From an uncultured Mucispirillum sp. (GTDB taxonomy: Bacteria; Chrysiogenota; Deferribacteres; Deferribacterales; Mucispirillaceae), in contig CAJUJZ010000046.1 of the NCBI GenBank assembly GCA_910586745.1, positions 1 through 14,458 on the forward strand: a stretch of 14,458 nucleotides of DNA, written 5' to 3'. The translations under genes and the position numbers were made by a program. Positions 1 through 6,833 of this stretch are shown here, in pieces; position 1 is the first letter of the stretch, and each line of letters opens with the position of its first letter. The notes beneath the pieces are model-generated. The model was not told where the DNA came from. It was given only the letters and a program-made list of their open reading frames with translations, and searched no databases.

Positions 1-397
1 ACATTCTTAAATATAAAATACCAGTATCATTATCAAAAAAGCTGTCTATTTCTACAGCATCACTTATTACTGTATTAGAACGCTGCCTTGATGATGTCGT
101 TATATCTTTTGAAACATTTATCTGCTTATTATTCCTGCTTTCAACATTATTTTTTACTTCCAATTCATTAGCTATATTTATTTCAACAACTTTTGAAAGT
201 TCAGATAATGTGTTCATTCTGGCAATTTTTTTCTGCAGTGACAAATTACTGTTTTTTGGTGCAGAGCCTGCTGCACAATAAGAATATCCCTGCATATCAG
301 GTATTAATAACCATCTGGGCAGATTATCTGCATAAGATAATCTTGGTAATAATAAGAATATTATATTTATATAAAAAAAGAAATAAATAATTTTCAT
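1..397 (-). CDS. LPP20/FlgP-like periplasmic protein, 3' end outside window
   Basis: The gene is partial: 132 codons are present and the C-terminus lies beyond the left edge. ATG at 397 is preceded by an AGAGGG ribosome site four bases upstream. The N-terminus is a signal peptide (MKIIYFFFY, then a hydrophobic stretch) with a probable SPase I site after SYA at about residue 23; there is no lipobox Cys, so the product is probably soluble in the periplasm. The mature part starts LPRWLLIP and continues with a GYSYCAAGSA segment and an Ala/Lys-rich helix. The same plan, P-x-W followed by G-rich then helical sequence, is seen in the two proteins encoded upstream, so the three look like LPP20-family paralogues. 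It lies 34 bp after the preceding lipoprotein gene and is probably co-transcribed. Its function is inferred only from the family (FlgP-type outer-membrane or flagellar accessory proteins). Confidence 0.7.
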   Translation of the reverse strand, partial: MKIIYFFFYINIIFLLLPRLSYADNLPRWLLIPDMQGYSYCAAGSAPKNSNLSLQKKIARMNTLSELSKVVEINIANELEVKNNVESRNNKQINVSKDITTSSRQRSNTVISDAVEIDSFFDNDTGILYLRM

Positions 398-431
398 AAA
401 ACCCTCTTTATATTATATAACAGGTTTTAAA

Positions 432-878
432 TTATTCTGCAATCATATAAACATACATTTCTTTACTTACAGGATGCACCCAGATTTCTTTAATGTATGC
501 TTTTACATTTTTCTTAGTTTGATAGCTTGAAATATTTTTTGAAGTAGTATCTGGCAGTTTTGTGCTGTTTGAAAATTTAGAAGACACAAGCATTATAGAA
601 TTAACAAGTACACCTTTTTGACGGGCAATATCTTCTAATGCTCTTTTTGAAGCAAGCTCTTTTTGACCTGCATAGCCATTGATATGTGCAGCACAGTAAC
701 CAACGCCACCTATTATACCATTTTTTGAAGGATTAGTTACCCATTCAGGAATTTGAATATTAGATACAGAACCACTGCTGCTGTGTTTAGATGCACAGCC
801 AGAAAAAAACATAAAAATAAAATAAAAAGAAAACATGAAAAAGGCGGATAAAATCCGCCTGTTAATTTTAATATCCAT
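432..878 (-). CDS. LPP20-family lipoprotein (second of three)
   Basis: This encodes a 148-residue lipoprotein. The N-terminus has a basic region (KINRR, residues 4-8), a long hydrophobic stretch and a lipobox ending FSGC with the lipidated Cys near residue 28. The mature part carries IPEWV, a GGVGYCAA segment and a helix (ELASKRALEDIARQKG) like its two neighbours. The start at 878 overlaps the upstream gene by 11 bp and has no clear ribosome site, so translation is probably coupled. An internal ATG at 836 would give 134 residues but removes every positive charge before the hydrophobic core, making a poor signal peptide, so the longer form is preferred. A terminator-like hairpin lies in codons 7-14. 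The likely place of action is the inner leaflet of the outer membrane; the exact role is unknown. Confidence 0.75.
   Translation of the reverse strand: MDIKINRRILSAFFMFSFYFIFMFFSGCASKHSSSGSVSNIQIPEWVTNPSKNGIIGGVGYCAAHINGYAGQKELASKRALEDIARQKGVLVNSIMLVSSKFSNSTKLPDTTSKNISSYQTKKNVKAYIKEIWVHPVSKEMYVYMIAE
837..860 (-). terminator. Intrinsic terminator or attenuator within lipoprotein start region
   Basis: On the minus strand, arms AGGCGGAT (860-853) and ATCCGCCT (849-842) form a perfect 8-bp stem with a TTT loop, followed by a short T-run (842-838). It begins 8 bp after the stop codon of the 199-residue lipoprotein gene and lies inside the first codons of the next gene. It would be expected to reduce read-through into the two downstream genes. 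Confidence 0.6.
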
Positions 879-1467
879 CTAACTGGTTATTAGGTGTATT
901 CATTACTTTTTCAATTTGCTCATCCATCTCTTTTAAAGCATTTTTAGCTTGAATCTGCTGCCATAATGCCTGTTCATTACGATAGCTTGATGTGATTTGA
1001 GCTTTAATATCTTCTTCCATAGCTGGAGCATCTGCTACAACAAGTATAAATAATTCATTACATTCAGAAGATATCCATGTTTCTTTTGCTTTTGAGCCAG
1101 TTAATGTTTGGTTTGCTAACTGACGAGAAACATTTGCAGATACTTTATCTACAGTTTGAGCGTCACCAATACCTGTAGTTTGAGTAAAGTTTTTCACCAT
1201 ATTGCTTACTTTTAATTGAAGCATACGAGCAATTTCATCTCTACCGTTTGCCATTGCTTCAGTTCTTGCAAAAGAAAGTCCAGCATTACCAATTTGAGCA
1301 CTGCCAACTGCAGAAAGACCGCCTTCAGCTCCGCCCATAATCACCCATGATGGTGCATCTTTGTAACACTTATTAAACTGAGCAGCTGAAACTGATGTAT
1401 TTTTTGAACCACAACCAGCAACAGCTAATACTGTTATTACTAAAATAGGTAATAAGAATTTTTTCAT
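868..1467 (-). CDS. LPP20-family lipoprotein (first of three)
   Basis: This encodes a 199-residue lipoprotein. ATG at 1467 is preceded by GGAGG six bases upstream. The signal peptide is MKKFLLPILVITVLAVAGC, a clear lipobox (AVAGC) with the lipidated Cys at residue 19. The mature protein begins with a linker, then APSWV, a G-rich SAVGSAQIG segment and a helical stretch with an Ala-rich EAMANGRDEIARML motif. This is the LPP20/FlgP-like pattern also seen in the two following genes. The C-terminal third (about 150-199) is charged and probably helical. It lies 51 bp after the FlgT-like gene. In LPP20-type families members sit at the outer membrane, and some (FlgP) form part of flagellar basal-body disks. 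That role is possible here but not shown by the sequence. Confidence 0.8.
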   Translation of the reverse strand: MKKFLLPILVITVLAVAGCGSKNTSVSAAQFNKCYKDAPSWVIMGGAEGGLSAVGSAQIGNAGLSFARTEAMANGRDEIARMLQLKVSNMVKNFTQTTGIGDAQTVDKVSANVSRQLANQTLTGSKAKETWISSECNELFILVVADAPAMEEDIKAQITSSYRNEQALWQQIQAKNALKEMDEQIEKVMNTPNNQLDGY

Positions 1468-1518
1468 ATAATTCCTCCATATACTTAAATATAACTACTT
1501 TTTTGTTATATTCAATGT

Positions 1519-2610
1519 TTATTTTCTGATAATAAGTTCATTATCACTTAGTTTTGTTACTTTATATTTATTATCCCTTTCTAAAAAAACAGCTAAATAA
1601 TATGCTTTATCAGGATAATCCACTATTAAAGATGAATCATCCTGCTCTTTTACCTGCAAAACGAAAGGAATATTTTTCAAGTCATTTTTCAGCTGACTTA
1701 AATCATCAATTGCAGTATTTGCCCCAGTTAAAACTATTCTTATTGATTTATAATTATCTCCAAGCACTTTTTCAGACACTTGAGAAACAAGTTTTACTGC
1801 GGTATTATTTGCCATACTTTTATATATATTCACAACAGCGTTATTCAATGTCGCTCCCTGCGACCTGCCTGAAAAAAAACCACTGTTTAAAATTTTTATT
1901 TTACTATTCTGCTTTTCAATAAGCTTCCAGTTTAGCTCACCACTTACTAATTTAAAGGAAACTGTGCCATAGCCTGCATTATTCCCCATATCTATAATAG
2001 ATAAAATACCCAGCAAAATGTTCCTGCAAACTGCATTTTTTATTAAATTATTTACATTTTTATATGTAGTATTATTAAATGCTGCATTAAAACTGACTGT
2101 TGTAATATTACTGTAATCAATTAAATTAACATTAAAACCTTTTTCTTCCAGCTTGCTTATAACAGCAGAACTAAATGACTGGTCAAATAATAAGCTGTTA
2201 CTTTCAGGCATACTTCCTGCAATCATCACACAAATTGATGTGTCGTTTGATAACCTGTCAATAAGATTTTCTGTCTTTTCTGGAATAACATTTGCTTTAA
2301 TTTTTATAATATATCTATTATCTTTTACAGTTTCTTCTATTATACTATAAGATTTAATAGTTGCAGAAAGCTCTGTTTTTACAGCCTCATCTGCAAGCTC
2401 TGCATTATTGATAATAGTATCTATCTTTATTTTTGCAGGGCTTACTGTTTCTACTGCAGCCCATTTCGCTCTTGATAAAGCCATTGCTTTTGCTGATGCT
2501 TTATCATCATTTATAATTAATGCTTCTCCATATGTTTCTATTTCAATAGCAAAAACAGTGCCAGCAGCTAGAACAAAAAGTAATAATAAAAATGTTTTAA
2601 ATTTAATCAC
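1519..2610 (-). CDS. FlgT-like periplasmic protein
   Basis: This encodes 363 residues from a GTG start at 2610, which overlaps the 3' end of the glycosylase gene by 8 bp. No good ribosome site is visible, so translational coupling is likely. Residues 1-21 are a standard signal peptide (MIKFKTFLLLLFVLAAGTVFA) with cleavage after VFA. Residues 22 to about 112 match the pattern of the FlgT N-terminal domain: a GEALIINDDKASAKAMALSRAKWAAVE segment, then a variable part and a strand RYIIKIKANVIPEK. The middle (about 124-270) resembles an alpha/beta domain starting SICVMIAGSMPES. The remainder is weakly conserved. FlgT assists H-ring formation around the flagellar motor in Vibrio, but FlgT_N-like domains also occur in non-flagellar envelope proteins. 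The adjoining LPP20 genes support an envelope-assembly role. Confidence 0.65.
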   Translation of the reverse strand: MIKFKTFLLLLFVLAAGTVFAIEIETYGEALIINDDKASAKAMALSRAKWAAVETVSPAKIKIDTIINNAELADEAVKTELSATIKSYSIIEETVKDNRYIIKIKANVIPEKTENLIDRLSNDTSICVMIAGSMPESNSLLFDQSFSSAVISKLEEKGFNVNLIDYSNITTVSFNAAFNNTTYKNVNNLIKNAVCRNILLGILSIIDMGNNAGYGTVSFKLVSGELNWKLIEKQNSKIKILNSGFFSGRSQGATLNNAVVNIYKSMANNTAVKLVSQVSEKVLGDNYKSIRIVLTGANTAIDDLSQLKNDLKNIPFVLQVKEQDDSSLIVDYPDKAYYLAVFLERDNKYKVTKLSDNELIIRK

Positions 2611-3319
2611 CTGACTTTGGCACCTTTAAGCCTAACTCTTTCATTACAACCTGCAAATCCTGCCATGCTTCACGCTTTTTAGACGGATTGCGTAAAAGAT
2701 ATGCTGGGTGGAATGTAGGAATAACTTTATACCCGTAGAAATCCTGCCATGTGCCACGCAGCTTACTTATTCCAAGTTTTACTTTACCTTCTGGCTGAAG
2801 TAAAAAATTAAGAGATATAGAGCCAAGACATACAATAATTTCTGGATTAATTATTTGTATCTGACTTCTTAAATATCCAATACAAGCCAGAGCTTCTTCC
2901 ATTAATGGGTCACGGTTTGAAGGCGGCCTGCATTTTACTATATTTGCAATATATACCTGCTGCCTTGAAAGACCCATGGCATTAATCATTTTAGTTAAAA
3001 GCTGGCCACTTCTGCCAACAAATGGAAGTCCTTGAGCATCTTCATCTGCCCCAGGACCTTCACCAATAAACATTAACCTTGTATCAGCATTGCCATCACC
3101 AAAAACAATATTAGTTCTAGTGGAAGCAAGCCCGCATTTATCACATTCTGCAAAACTTGCTTTTAATCTTTCAAGCCTTTCCTGCTTTGACAAATTACTA
3201 TCATTTACTATATTAGTATCTATATTATTTTCTATTATATGATTTTCTTTTTTTTCCTGTTTCATTATATCATCTATACCCAGCAAAGAAGAAGCTGGAT
3301 TATTAAAAAATGAACTCAT
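2603..3319 (-). CDS. Family 4 uracil-DNA glycosylase (Fe-S type)
   Basis: This enzyme removes uracil from DNA to start base-excision repair. Visible motifs (numbered from the 243-residue form starting at 3334) are the catalytic GEGPGADEDAQGLPFVGRSG at 91-110, the HPAYLLRNP motif at 209-217, and four cysteines that fit a [4Fe-4S] cluster: C64 and C67 (CDKCG), C135 (VKCRPP) and C151. The start at 3319 (238 residues) is chosen because AGGTGG sits four bases upstream, whereas the ATG at 3334 has no ribosome site. About 50 N-terminal residues before the Cys pair form a poorly conserved, probably disordered tail, as in many DNA polymerase-related family 4 enzymes. It is the first gene of the minus-strand left operon and has its own promoter. 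Confidence 0.93.
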   Translation of the reverse strand: MSSFFNNPASSLLGIDDIMKQEKKENHIIENNIDTNIVNDSNLSKQERLERLKASFAECDKCGLASTRTNIVFGDGNADTRLMFIGEGPGADEDAQGLPFVGRSGQLLTKMINAMGLSRQQVYIANIVKCRPPSNRDPLMEEALACIGYLRSQIQIINPEIIVCLGSISLNFLLQPEGKVKLGISKLRGTWQDFYGYKVIPTFHPAYLLRNPSKKREAWQDLQVVMKELGLKVPKSGD

Positions 3320-3365
3320 TAAACCACCTTTCATTTTTGTTATTCACTAATTAGCAGCTAAAAAT

Positions 3366-3393
3366 ATTATACATTATTATTTAGTATTTACAA
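3366..3393 (-). promoter_or_regulatory. Sigma-70-type promoter for the glycosylase operon
   Basis: On the minus strand, TTGTAA (3393-3388) is followed after 16 bp by a perfect TATAAT (3371-3366), about 47 bp before the chosen start codon. It lies outside the IS remnant, so the insertion did not remove it. Confidence 0.6.
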
Positions 3394-3405
3394 CTAAAAT
3401 TTAAA

Positions 3406-3441
3406 AGATAAATTCTATATGTAAACTCTAAAAACGATTGC
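3406..3441 (+). repeat. Left terminal inverted repeat of the IS30 remnant
   Basis: AGATAAATTCTA (3406-3417) and AAAACGATTGC (3431-3441) match the right end, but 13 bp (3418-3430) separate them here. The inner 15 bp TCTAAAAACGATTGC (3427-3441) is a perfect inverted match to 4686-4700. The transposase stop codon overlaps this repeat. Confidence 0.75.
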
Positions 3442-4592
3442 AGCAATTTAAGCAGTCGTCCAAATTCTCATAAAATATATCATCAGTCGATTTATAATTA
3501 AATAATTTTCTAGGATAATTATTCATCCAGTCCCCGAATTTTTTTAATATAAGCAGCTGAAAAATTTTTAATATTAGTTTTCTTTTTAATAAATTTTCTT
3601 ATAAATTCATTATTATTCTCATTACTTCCTCTTTCCAAAGAACAATAAGGGTGAGCATAATAAATAGTTGTTCGTTTAGATATTTTATCATACACTGATT
3701 TTTCTAAACCTGCCATATCTAAAAATTCTATACCATTATCTACTGTTATGCTCTTAAATATTAAACTGAATTTATCTTTATACTCTCTTTCTAACTTATC
3801 TAATGCTGCTATTATACTTTTCTGTGTTTTATCTCTTAATTTGATTATTATTTCAAACCGTGATACTCGTTCTGTAAGCACCAGTAAGGCTGATTTACTG
3901 CCTTGTTTGCCCACCACTGTATCCATCTCCCAATTGCCATATAGTCGCTCTTTCAGTTCAAATGGTCGTTCGTCTATACTTCTGCCGCGTGTATTATTAT
4001 AGGCTGTTCTAGCTATGGGGGAGTGAGATAAACATATTACAGACTATGCAACTACTTTGCAATGACTATGCAATTTTGAAAAACTTAATATGATTTTAAC
4101 TTTTTTTAACGATTTTTATTTTTGCTTATCTCGCAACGATATATCTAGTGATTTCCTTGTGCATTTTCTATATGTTCTACTATTCAAGATACCCAAAGAT
4201 ATATAGTTATATATTGTTTGGGTACTTATTGTTGATATACCCTGATGCCTTAACTCTCCAGATATAACATCTGGGGAATACTTCTCATCTAACTTACTCT
4301 GTATATAGTCTAATAAGCCATATTCAATGTTATATTATAATTTCCTGCCTGTTTTACTCATTAAACCTTGCCTTATATTCAGAGAATAGTATGCACTATA
4401 TTCTTCCTTACACTCTAATTGCTGTTGAGAAATTCCACTGTCCTTCGCTTTATTTCTTGGTATATCGTGCTTATATGTCTGCGTAACAGTTTTGGTATTT
4501 CACTTACTTTTAACTTCATTTTCAATAATATATCTAGTTTGCAACACTCTAATGAATTTAATATTTTTTTGACTTTTTGGGGTAGTATCCAT
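3428..4592 (-). pseudogene. IS30-family transposase, multiple frameshifts and stops
   Basis: Reading from ATG at 4592 on the minus strand, recognisable IS30 pieces occur in the right order but in different frames. They are: YIIENEVK then, shifted, VSEIPKLLRRHISTIYQEIKRR (N-terminal helix-turn-helix); SPDVISGELRHQGISTISTQTIYNYI (second helical domain); RGRSIDERP then WEMDTVVG (first catalytic Asp); ITVDNGIEF (second Asp); ERGSNENNNEFIRKF (Glu); and, after another frameshift, WMNNYPRKLFNYKSTDDIF at the C-terminus. Lesions seen are frameshifts near 4505, 4420 and 3530, and stops at 4335-4337 (TAA), 4116-4118 (TAA) and 4044-4046 (TAG). The longest intact part (3519-3926) covers the DDE core. About 100 bp at 4020-4115 has no counterpart in the family pattern and may be inserted or degraded sequence. 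Confidence 0.85.
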
Positions 4593-4594
4593 TT

Positions 4595-4665
4595 GTGGTT
4601 GTGAACTCTTTATTTATTTTTTTAGCTGAAAAATATTATTTTATTTAAAGAGTTTTAACAACCAC
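4595..4665. repeat. Imperfect inverted repeat upstream of the IS transposase start
   Basis: GTGGTTGTGAACTCTTT (4595-4611) is the near reverse complement of AAAGAGTTTTAACAACCAC (4647-4665), with a 35-bp AT-rich loop. It sits between the right IS end and the transposase start. It could fold in RNA that reads into the element from outside and hide the start region, but this is inference. Confidence 0.45.
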
Positions 4666-4685
4666 TTTTATTTACTCATTTTTTC

Positions 4686-4708
4686 GCAATCGTTTTTAGA
4701 ATTTATCT
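4686..4708 (-). repeat. Right terminal inverted repeat of the IS30 remnant
   Basis: This is a 23-bp terminal repeat. Its inner 15 bp (4686-4700) are a perfect reverse complement of 3427-3441. Its outer 12 bp (4697-4708, TAGAATTTATCT) match the outer block of the left repeat at 3406-3417. The two blocks are contiguous here. Confidence 0.75.
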
Positions 4709-4733
4709 GTTCTATAAATTATTAATTTAGATA

Positions 4734-4762
4734 TTGACTAATTATTTGTTTTATAATTAAAT
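4734..4762 (+). promoter_or_regulatory. Candidate promoter for gmk-rpoZ
   Basis: TTGACT (4734-4739) is followed after 17 bp by TTAAAT (4757-4762), about 25 bp before the gmk start codon. A better -10 hexamer, TATAAT (4752-4757), lies only 12 bp from the -35 box, which is too close for standard spacing. The gene also has a strong GGAGG ribosome site at 4779-4783. Confidence 0.4.
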
Positions 4763-4787
4763 AGCCCTACATATTTTTGGAGGTCTT

Positions 4788-5393
4788 ATGAATAAAGGCA
4801 GGTTATATATAATTTCAGCACCAAGCGGTGCAGGTAAATCTACATTATGTTCTATGCTTATAAATAAATATCCTGCTGTAAGATATTCTATTTCATATAC
4901 TACACGAGCACCTAGAGGAAATGAAGTAAATGGCAGAGAATATTTTTTCATAGATAAAGATACTTTTAAACAAATGATAGATAATAATGACTTTTTAGAA
5001 TGGGCAGAAGTACATGGCAATTACTATGGCACATCTAAGCAGCAGATAAATAATGCTTTAAATAAAGGCATAGATATATTTTTAGATATTGACCCTAAGG
5101 GAGCAATGCAGTTAAAAGAAAAGCTTGACCATATTGCTATTTTTATATTTATTGCTGTCCCAAGCCTTGCTGAACTTAAATCAAGACTTGAAAACAGAGA
5201 CACTGATAAAGCAGAAAATATTGCATTAAGATTGGAAAATGCAAAAAAAGAAGTTGAATATTTTAGAAAATATGATTATTTAATAATTAATGATGCAAGT
5301 GATGAAGCTTTTAAGCAGTTAGAAACAATCTATCTTGCAGAAAAACTTAGAACTAACCAGTATAATAATGTAAATGAATTTATGAATATATAA
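4788..5393 (+). CDS. gmk: Guanylate kinase
   Basis: This enzyme phosphorylates GMP (and dGMP) with ATP to GDP in the cytoplasm, a required step in GTP synthesis. At 201 residues it has the normal length. The P-loop is APSGAGKST (residues 11-19). The GMP-binding region shows SYTTRAPR (36-43), GREYFF (49-54) and YYGTS (79-83). A DIDPKGA segment (100-106) stands where many homologues have a D-x-x-G-A motif, and the lid region has RDTDKAENIALRLENAKKE. The start is fixed by GGAGG four bases upstream. rpoZ follows 13 bp after the stop, a common pairing in bacteria, so the two are likely one transcript ending at the terminator near 5700. Confidence 0.96.
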   Translation: MNKGRLYIISAPSGAGKSTLCSMLINKYPAVRYSISYTTRAPRGNEVNGREYFFIDKDTFKQMIDNNDFLEWAEVHGNYYGTSKQQINNALNKGIDIFLDIDPKGAMQLKEKLDHIAIFIFIAVPSLAELKSRLENRDTDKAENIALRLENAKKEVEYFRKYDYLIINDASDEAFKQLETIYLAEKLRTNQYNNVNEFMNI

Positions 5394-5406
5394 TAAGGAG
5401 ATTACA

Positions 5407-5664
5407 ATGGCATTTTTAGACATTGAAAGAGTTATTAACCAAAAAGATGTGGACAGCAGATTTAAACTTGTTCATTTAGCAGCACTTCGTGCTAGAGAAT
5501 TAAACAATCCTGACGAAAATACTGTTTTAGCTGATTTAAAATCAGGTGAAAAAGTAACATCAAAAGCATTAACAGATATTGTCCGCAATAGAATAAAATT
5601 TGTTGAAACAGAAGATACTCCAGAAAAAACAGAAAAAAACAAATCTTCTGAAGAAAATAATTAA
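5407..5664 (+). CDS. rpoZ: RNA polymerase omega subunit
   Basis: The omega subunit helps assemble RNA polymerase by holding the beta-prime subunit, and in many bacteria contributes to a ppGpp site. At 85 residues it fits the family. Typical features are the N-terminal DIERVINQKDVDSRFKLVHLAALRARELN segment and the central helix KVTSKALTDIVRNRIKF. The last 18 residues are acidic and Lys-rich and probably disordered. AAGGAG lies six bases before the ATG, directly after the gmk stop, and a strong intrinsic terminator follows. Confidence 0.94.
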   Translation: MAFLDIERVINQKDVDSRFKLVHLAALRARELNNPDENTVLADLKSGEKVTSKALTDIVRNRIKFVETEDTPEKTEKNKSSEENN

Positions 5665-5692
5665 TATTATATTGAAGTTGATATAATTTATA

Positions 5693-5717
5693 CCCTGCCA
5701 TAATGGCAGGGTTTTTT
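5693..5717 (+). terminator. Intrinsic terminator after rpoZ
   Basis: CCCTGCCA (5693-5700) pairs perfectly with TGGCAGGG (5704-5711) across a TAA loop and is followed by six Ts. The T-run overlaps the pfkA stop codon, so the two convergent genes share this junction. On the minus strand the tail is only TATAAATTAT, so the hairpin may work less well for pfkA. Confidence 0.93.
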
Positions 5718-6675
5718 ATGCTAAATCATCAAGCAATTTAATTATGTTATTATTTAATTCATGCTTTTTAGAAAATACTTCTTCATAAGGCACAAATTCT
5801 ATTTTATTACCATGCAGTCCTGTCATAACTGCAGTTTTTCCACTATTAAGACCAGCAACAGCTGCGGCACCCATACGAGAGCCAAGAACCCTGTCAAAAT
5901 ATGATGGAAATCCACCACGCTGAACATGACCTAAAACTGTTATTCTTGCATCAAATGTGCCTGCTTCCTGTAGTTTTTTACCAAACTCATAAGCTGAACC
6001 AGCACCCTCTGCAACAATTAAAATATTTCTTGTTTTACCATCAAGTGCTCTTTTTTTAAATTTAACAGCAATACTTTCTAAATCCGGCTTAACTTCTGGA
6101 ATAATTACTGCATCAGCTCCTGTTGCAATTCCTGCCATAACAGCAAGATAGCCGCAATGTCTGCCCATTACTTCTATTACAAATGTTCTTCCATGAGAGC
6201 TTGCTGTATTATTAATCATATCTACAGAATCCATGATAACATTTAATGCAGTATCTACTCCTAATGATACATCTGTACCATATATGTCATTATCTATAGA
6301 GCCAGGTATACCAACAGATTTAATACCAAATTTTTCGTCAAGCACTTTTGCTCCACTTAATGAACCATCGCCACCAATAACAACTAAACCTTCAATACCA
6401 TATTTTTCTAAATTTGCAATAGCTTTTTTCTGCCCTTCTTCTGTTCTAAATTCCTGACTTCTAGCAGTCTGCAGAATAGTCCCACCTATACCTATAATAT
6501 TTGATACATCAGAATGTTTTAATTCAAAAATACTGCCTTCTATCATTCCTTTGTAGCCTGATAATATACCATAGGGTGTCATTCCATAGTTTAAAGCTGC
6601 TCTAACAGCTGCTCTAATAGCCCCATTCATACCTGGGCTGTCACCACCGCTTGTCATAATGCCTATTTTCTTCAT
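5716..6675 (-). CDS. pfkA: ATP-dependent 6-phosphofructokinase
   Basis: This enzyme converts fructose-6-phosphate to fructose-1,6-bisphosphate, the committed step of glycolysis, in the cytoplasm. With the start at 6675 it has 319 residues, essentially the E. coli PfkA length. An upstream GTG at 6687 would add four residues, but an AGGTG ribosome site nine bases before 6675 favours the ATG. Motifs are SGGDSPGMN (9-17), GGDGS (101-105), PGSIDNDIYGTD (124-135, with the catalytic Asp at 128), MGRHCG (170-175) and HVQRGG (250-255). Gly at position 104, rather than the Asp of pyrophosphate-dependent enzymes, indicates ATP as phosphoryl donor. It stands alone, convergent with rpoZ and divergent from sodC. 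Its own promoter lies in the very AT-rich 158-bp spacer, where I cannot pick out one hexamer pair with confidence. Confidence 0.95.
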   Translation of the reverse strand: MKKIGIMTSGGDSPGMNGAIRAAVRAALNYGMTPYGILSGYKGMIEGSIFELKHSDVSNIIGIGGTILQTARSQEFRTEEGQKKAIANLEKYGIEGLVVIGGDGSLSGAKVLDEKFGIKSVGIPGSIDNDIYGTDVSLGVDTALNVIMDSVDMINNTASSHGRTFVIEVMGRHCGYLAVMAGIATGADAVIIPEVKPDLESIAVKFKKRALDGKTRNILIVAEGAGSAYEFGKKLQEAGTFDARITVLGHVQRGGFPSYFDRVLGSRMGAAAVAGLNSGKTAVMTGLHGNKIEFVPYEEVFSKKHELNNNIIKLLDDLA

Positions 6676-6774
6676 TTTTACATACACCTATTTTGTGATT
6701 TTTTATATATATACAATAAAAAAAAATATTTTTAAATACTTAAATTATTTTTTTGAACAATATTATAAATTTTA

Positions 6775-6805
6775 TTGATTTTTATGATAATAATAGTTAT
6801 TATTA
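6775..6805 (+). promoter_or_regulatory. sodC promoter overlapped by a Fur-box-like palindrome
   Basis: TTGATT (6775-6780) is followed after 17 bp by TATTAT (6798-6803), about 31 bp before the sodC start codon. Over the -10 region lies a perfect inverted repeat, TAATAATA-GT-TATTATTA (6788-6805). The 19-mer GATAATAATAGTTATTATT (6786-6804) matches the classical E. coli Fur box at 15 of 19 positions. A metal-responsive repressor (Fur or PerR type) bound here would block the promoter. The local AT-richness raises the chance of a coincidental match. Confidence 0.4.
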
Positions 6806-6833
6806 ATTATATATTTTATAAAAGGAGAATAAA

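Larger units (their letters stand above)
3406..4708 (-). mobile_element. Decayed IS30-family insertion sequence
   Basis: The element is bounded by inverted repeats and filled by a broken IS30-type transposase on the minus strand. At about 1.3 kb it is close to the usual 1.0-1.2 kb for the family, slightly enlarged. The ends share AGATAAATTCTA and AAAACGATTGC, which are contiguous at the right end and split by 13 bp at the left. No clear target duplication is visible. It sits in the intergenic space between two outward-facing transcription units and is not expected to be mobile. Confidence 0.8.

Noticed and set aside
193..390. Plus-strand open frame of 65 codons at the left edge
   Set aside because: It is antisense to the partial LPP20-like gene, which has a ribosome site, a signal peptide and family features. 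The plus-strand frame has none of these.
3519..3926. Separate small transposase gene
   Set aside because: It is only the longest intact stretch of the broken IS30 transposase. Family sequence continues on both sides in the same or shifted frames, so it is covered by the pseudogene entry.
4752..4757. Perfect TATAAT as the gmk -10 box
   Set aside because: It is only 12 bp from the TTGACT box. A weaker hexamer at 17 bp was preferred; either could be right.
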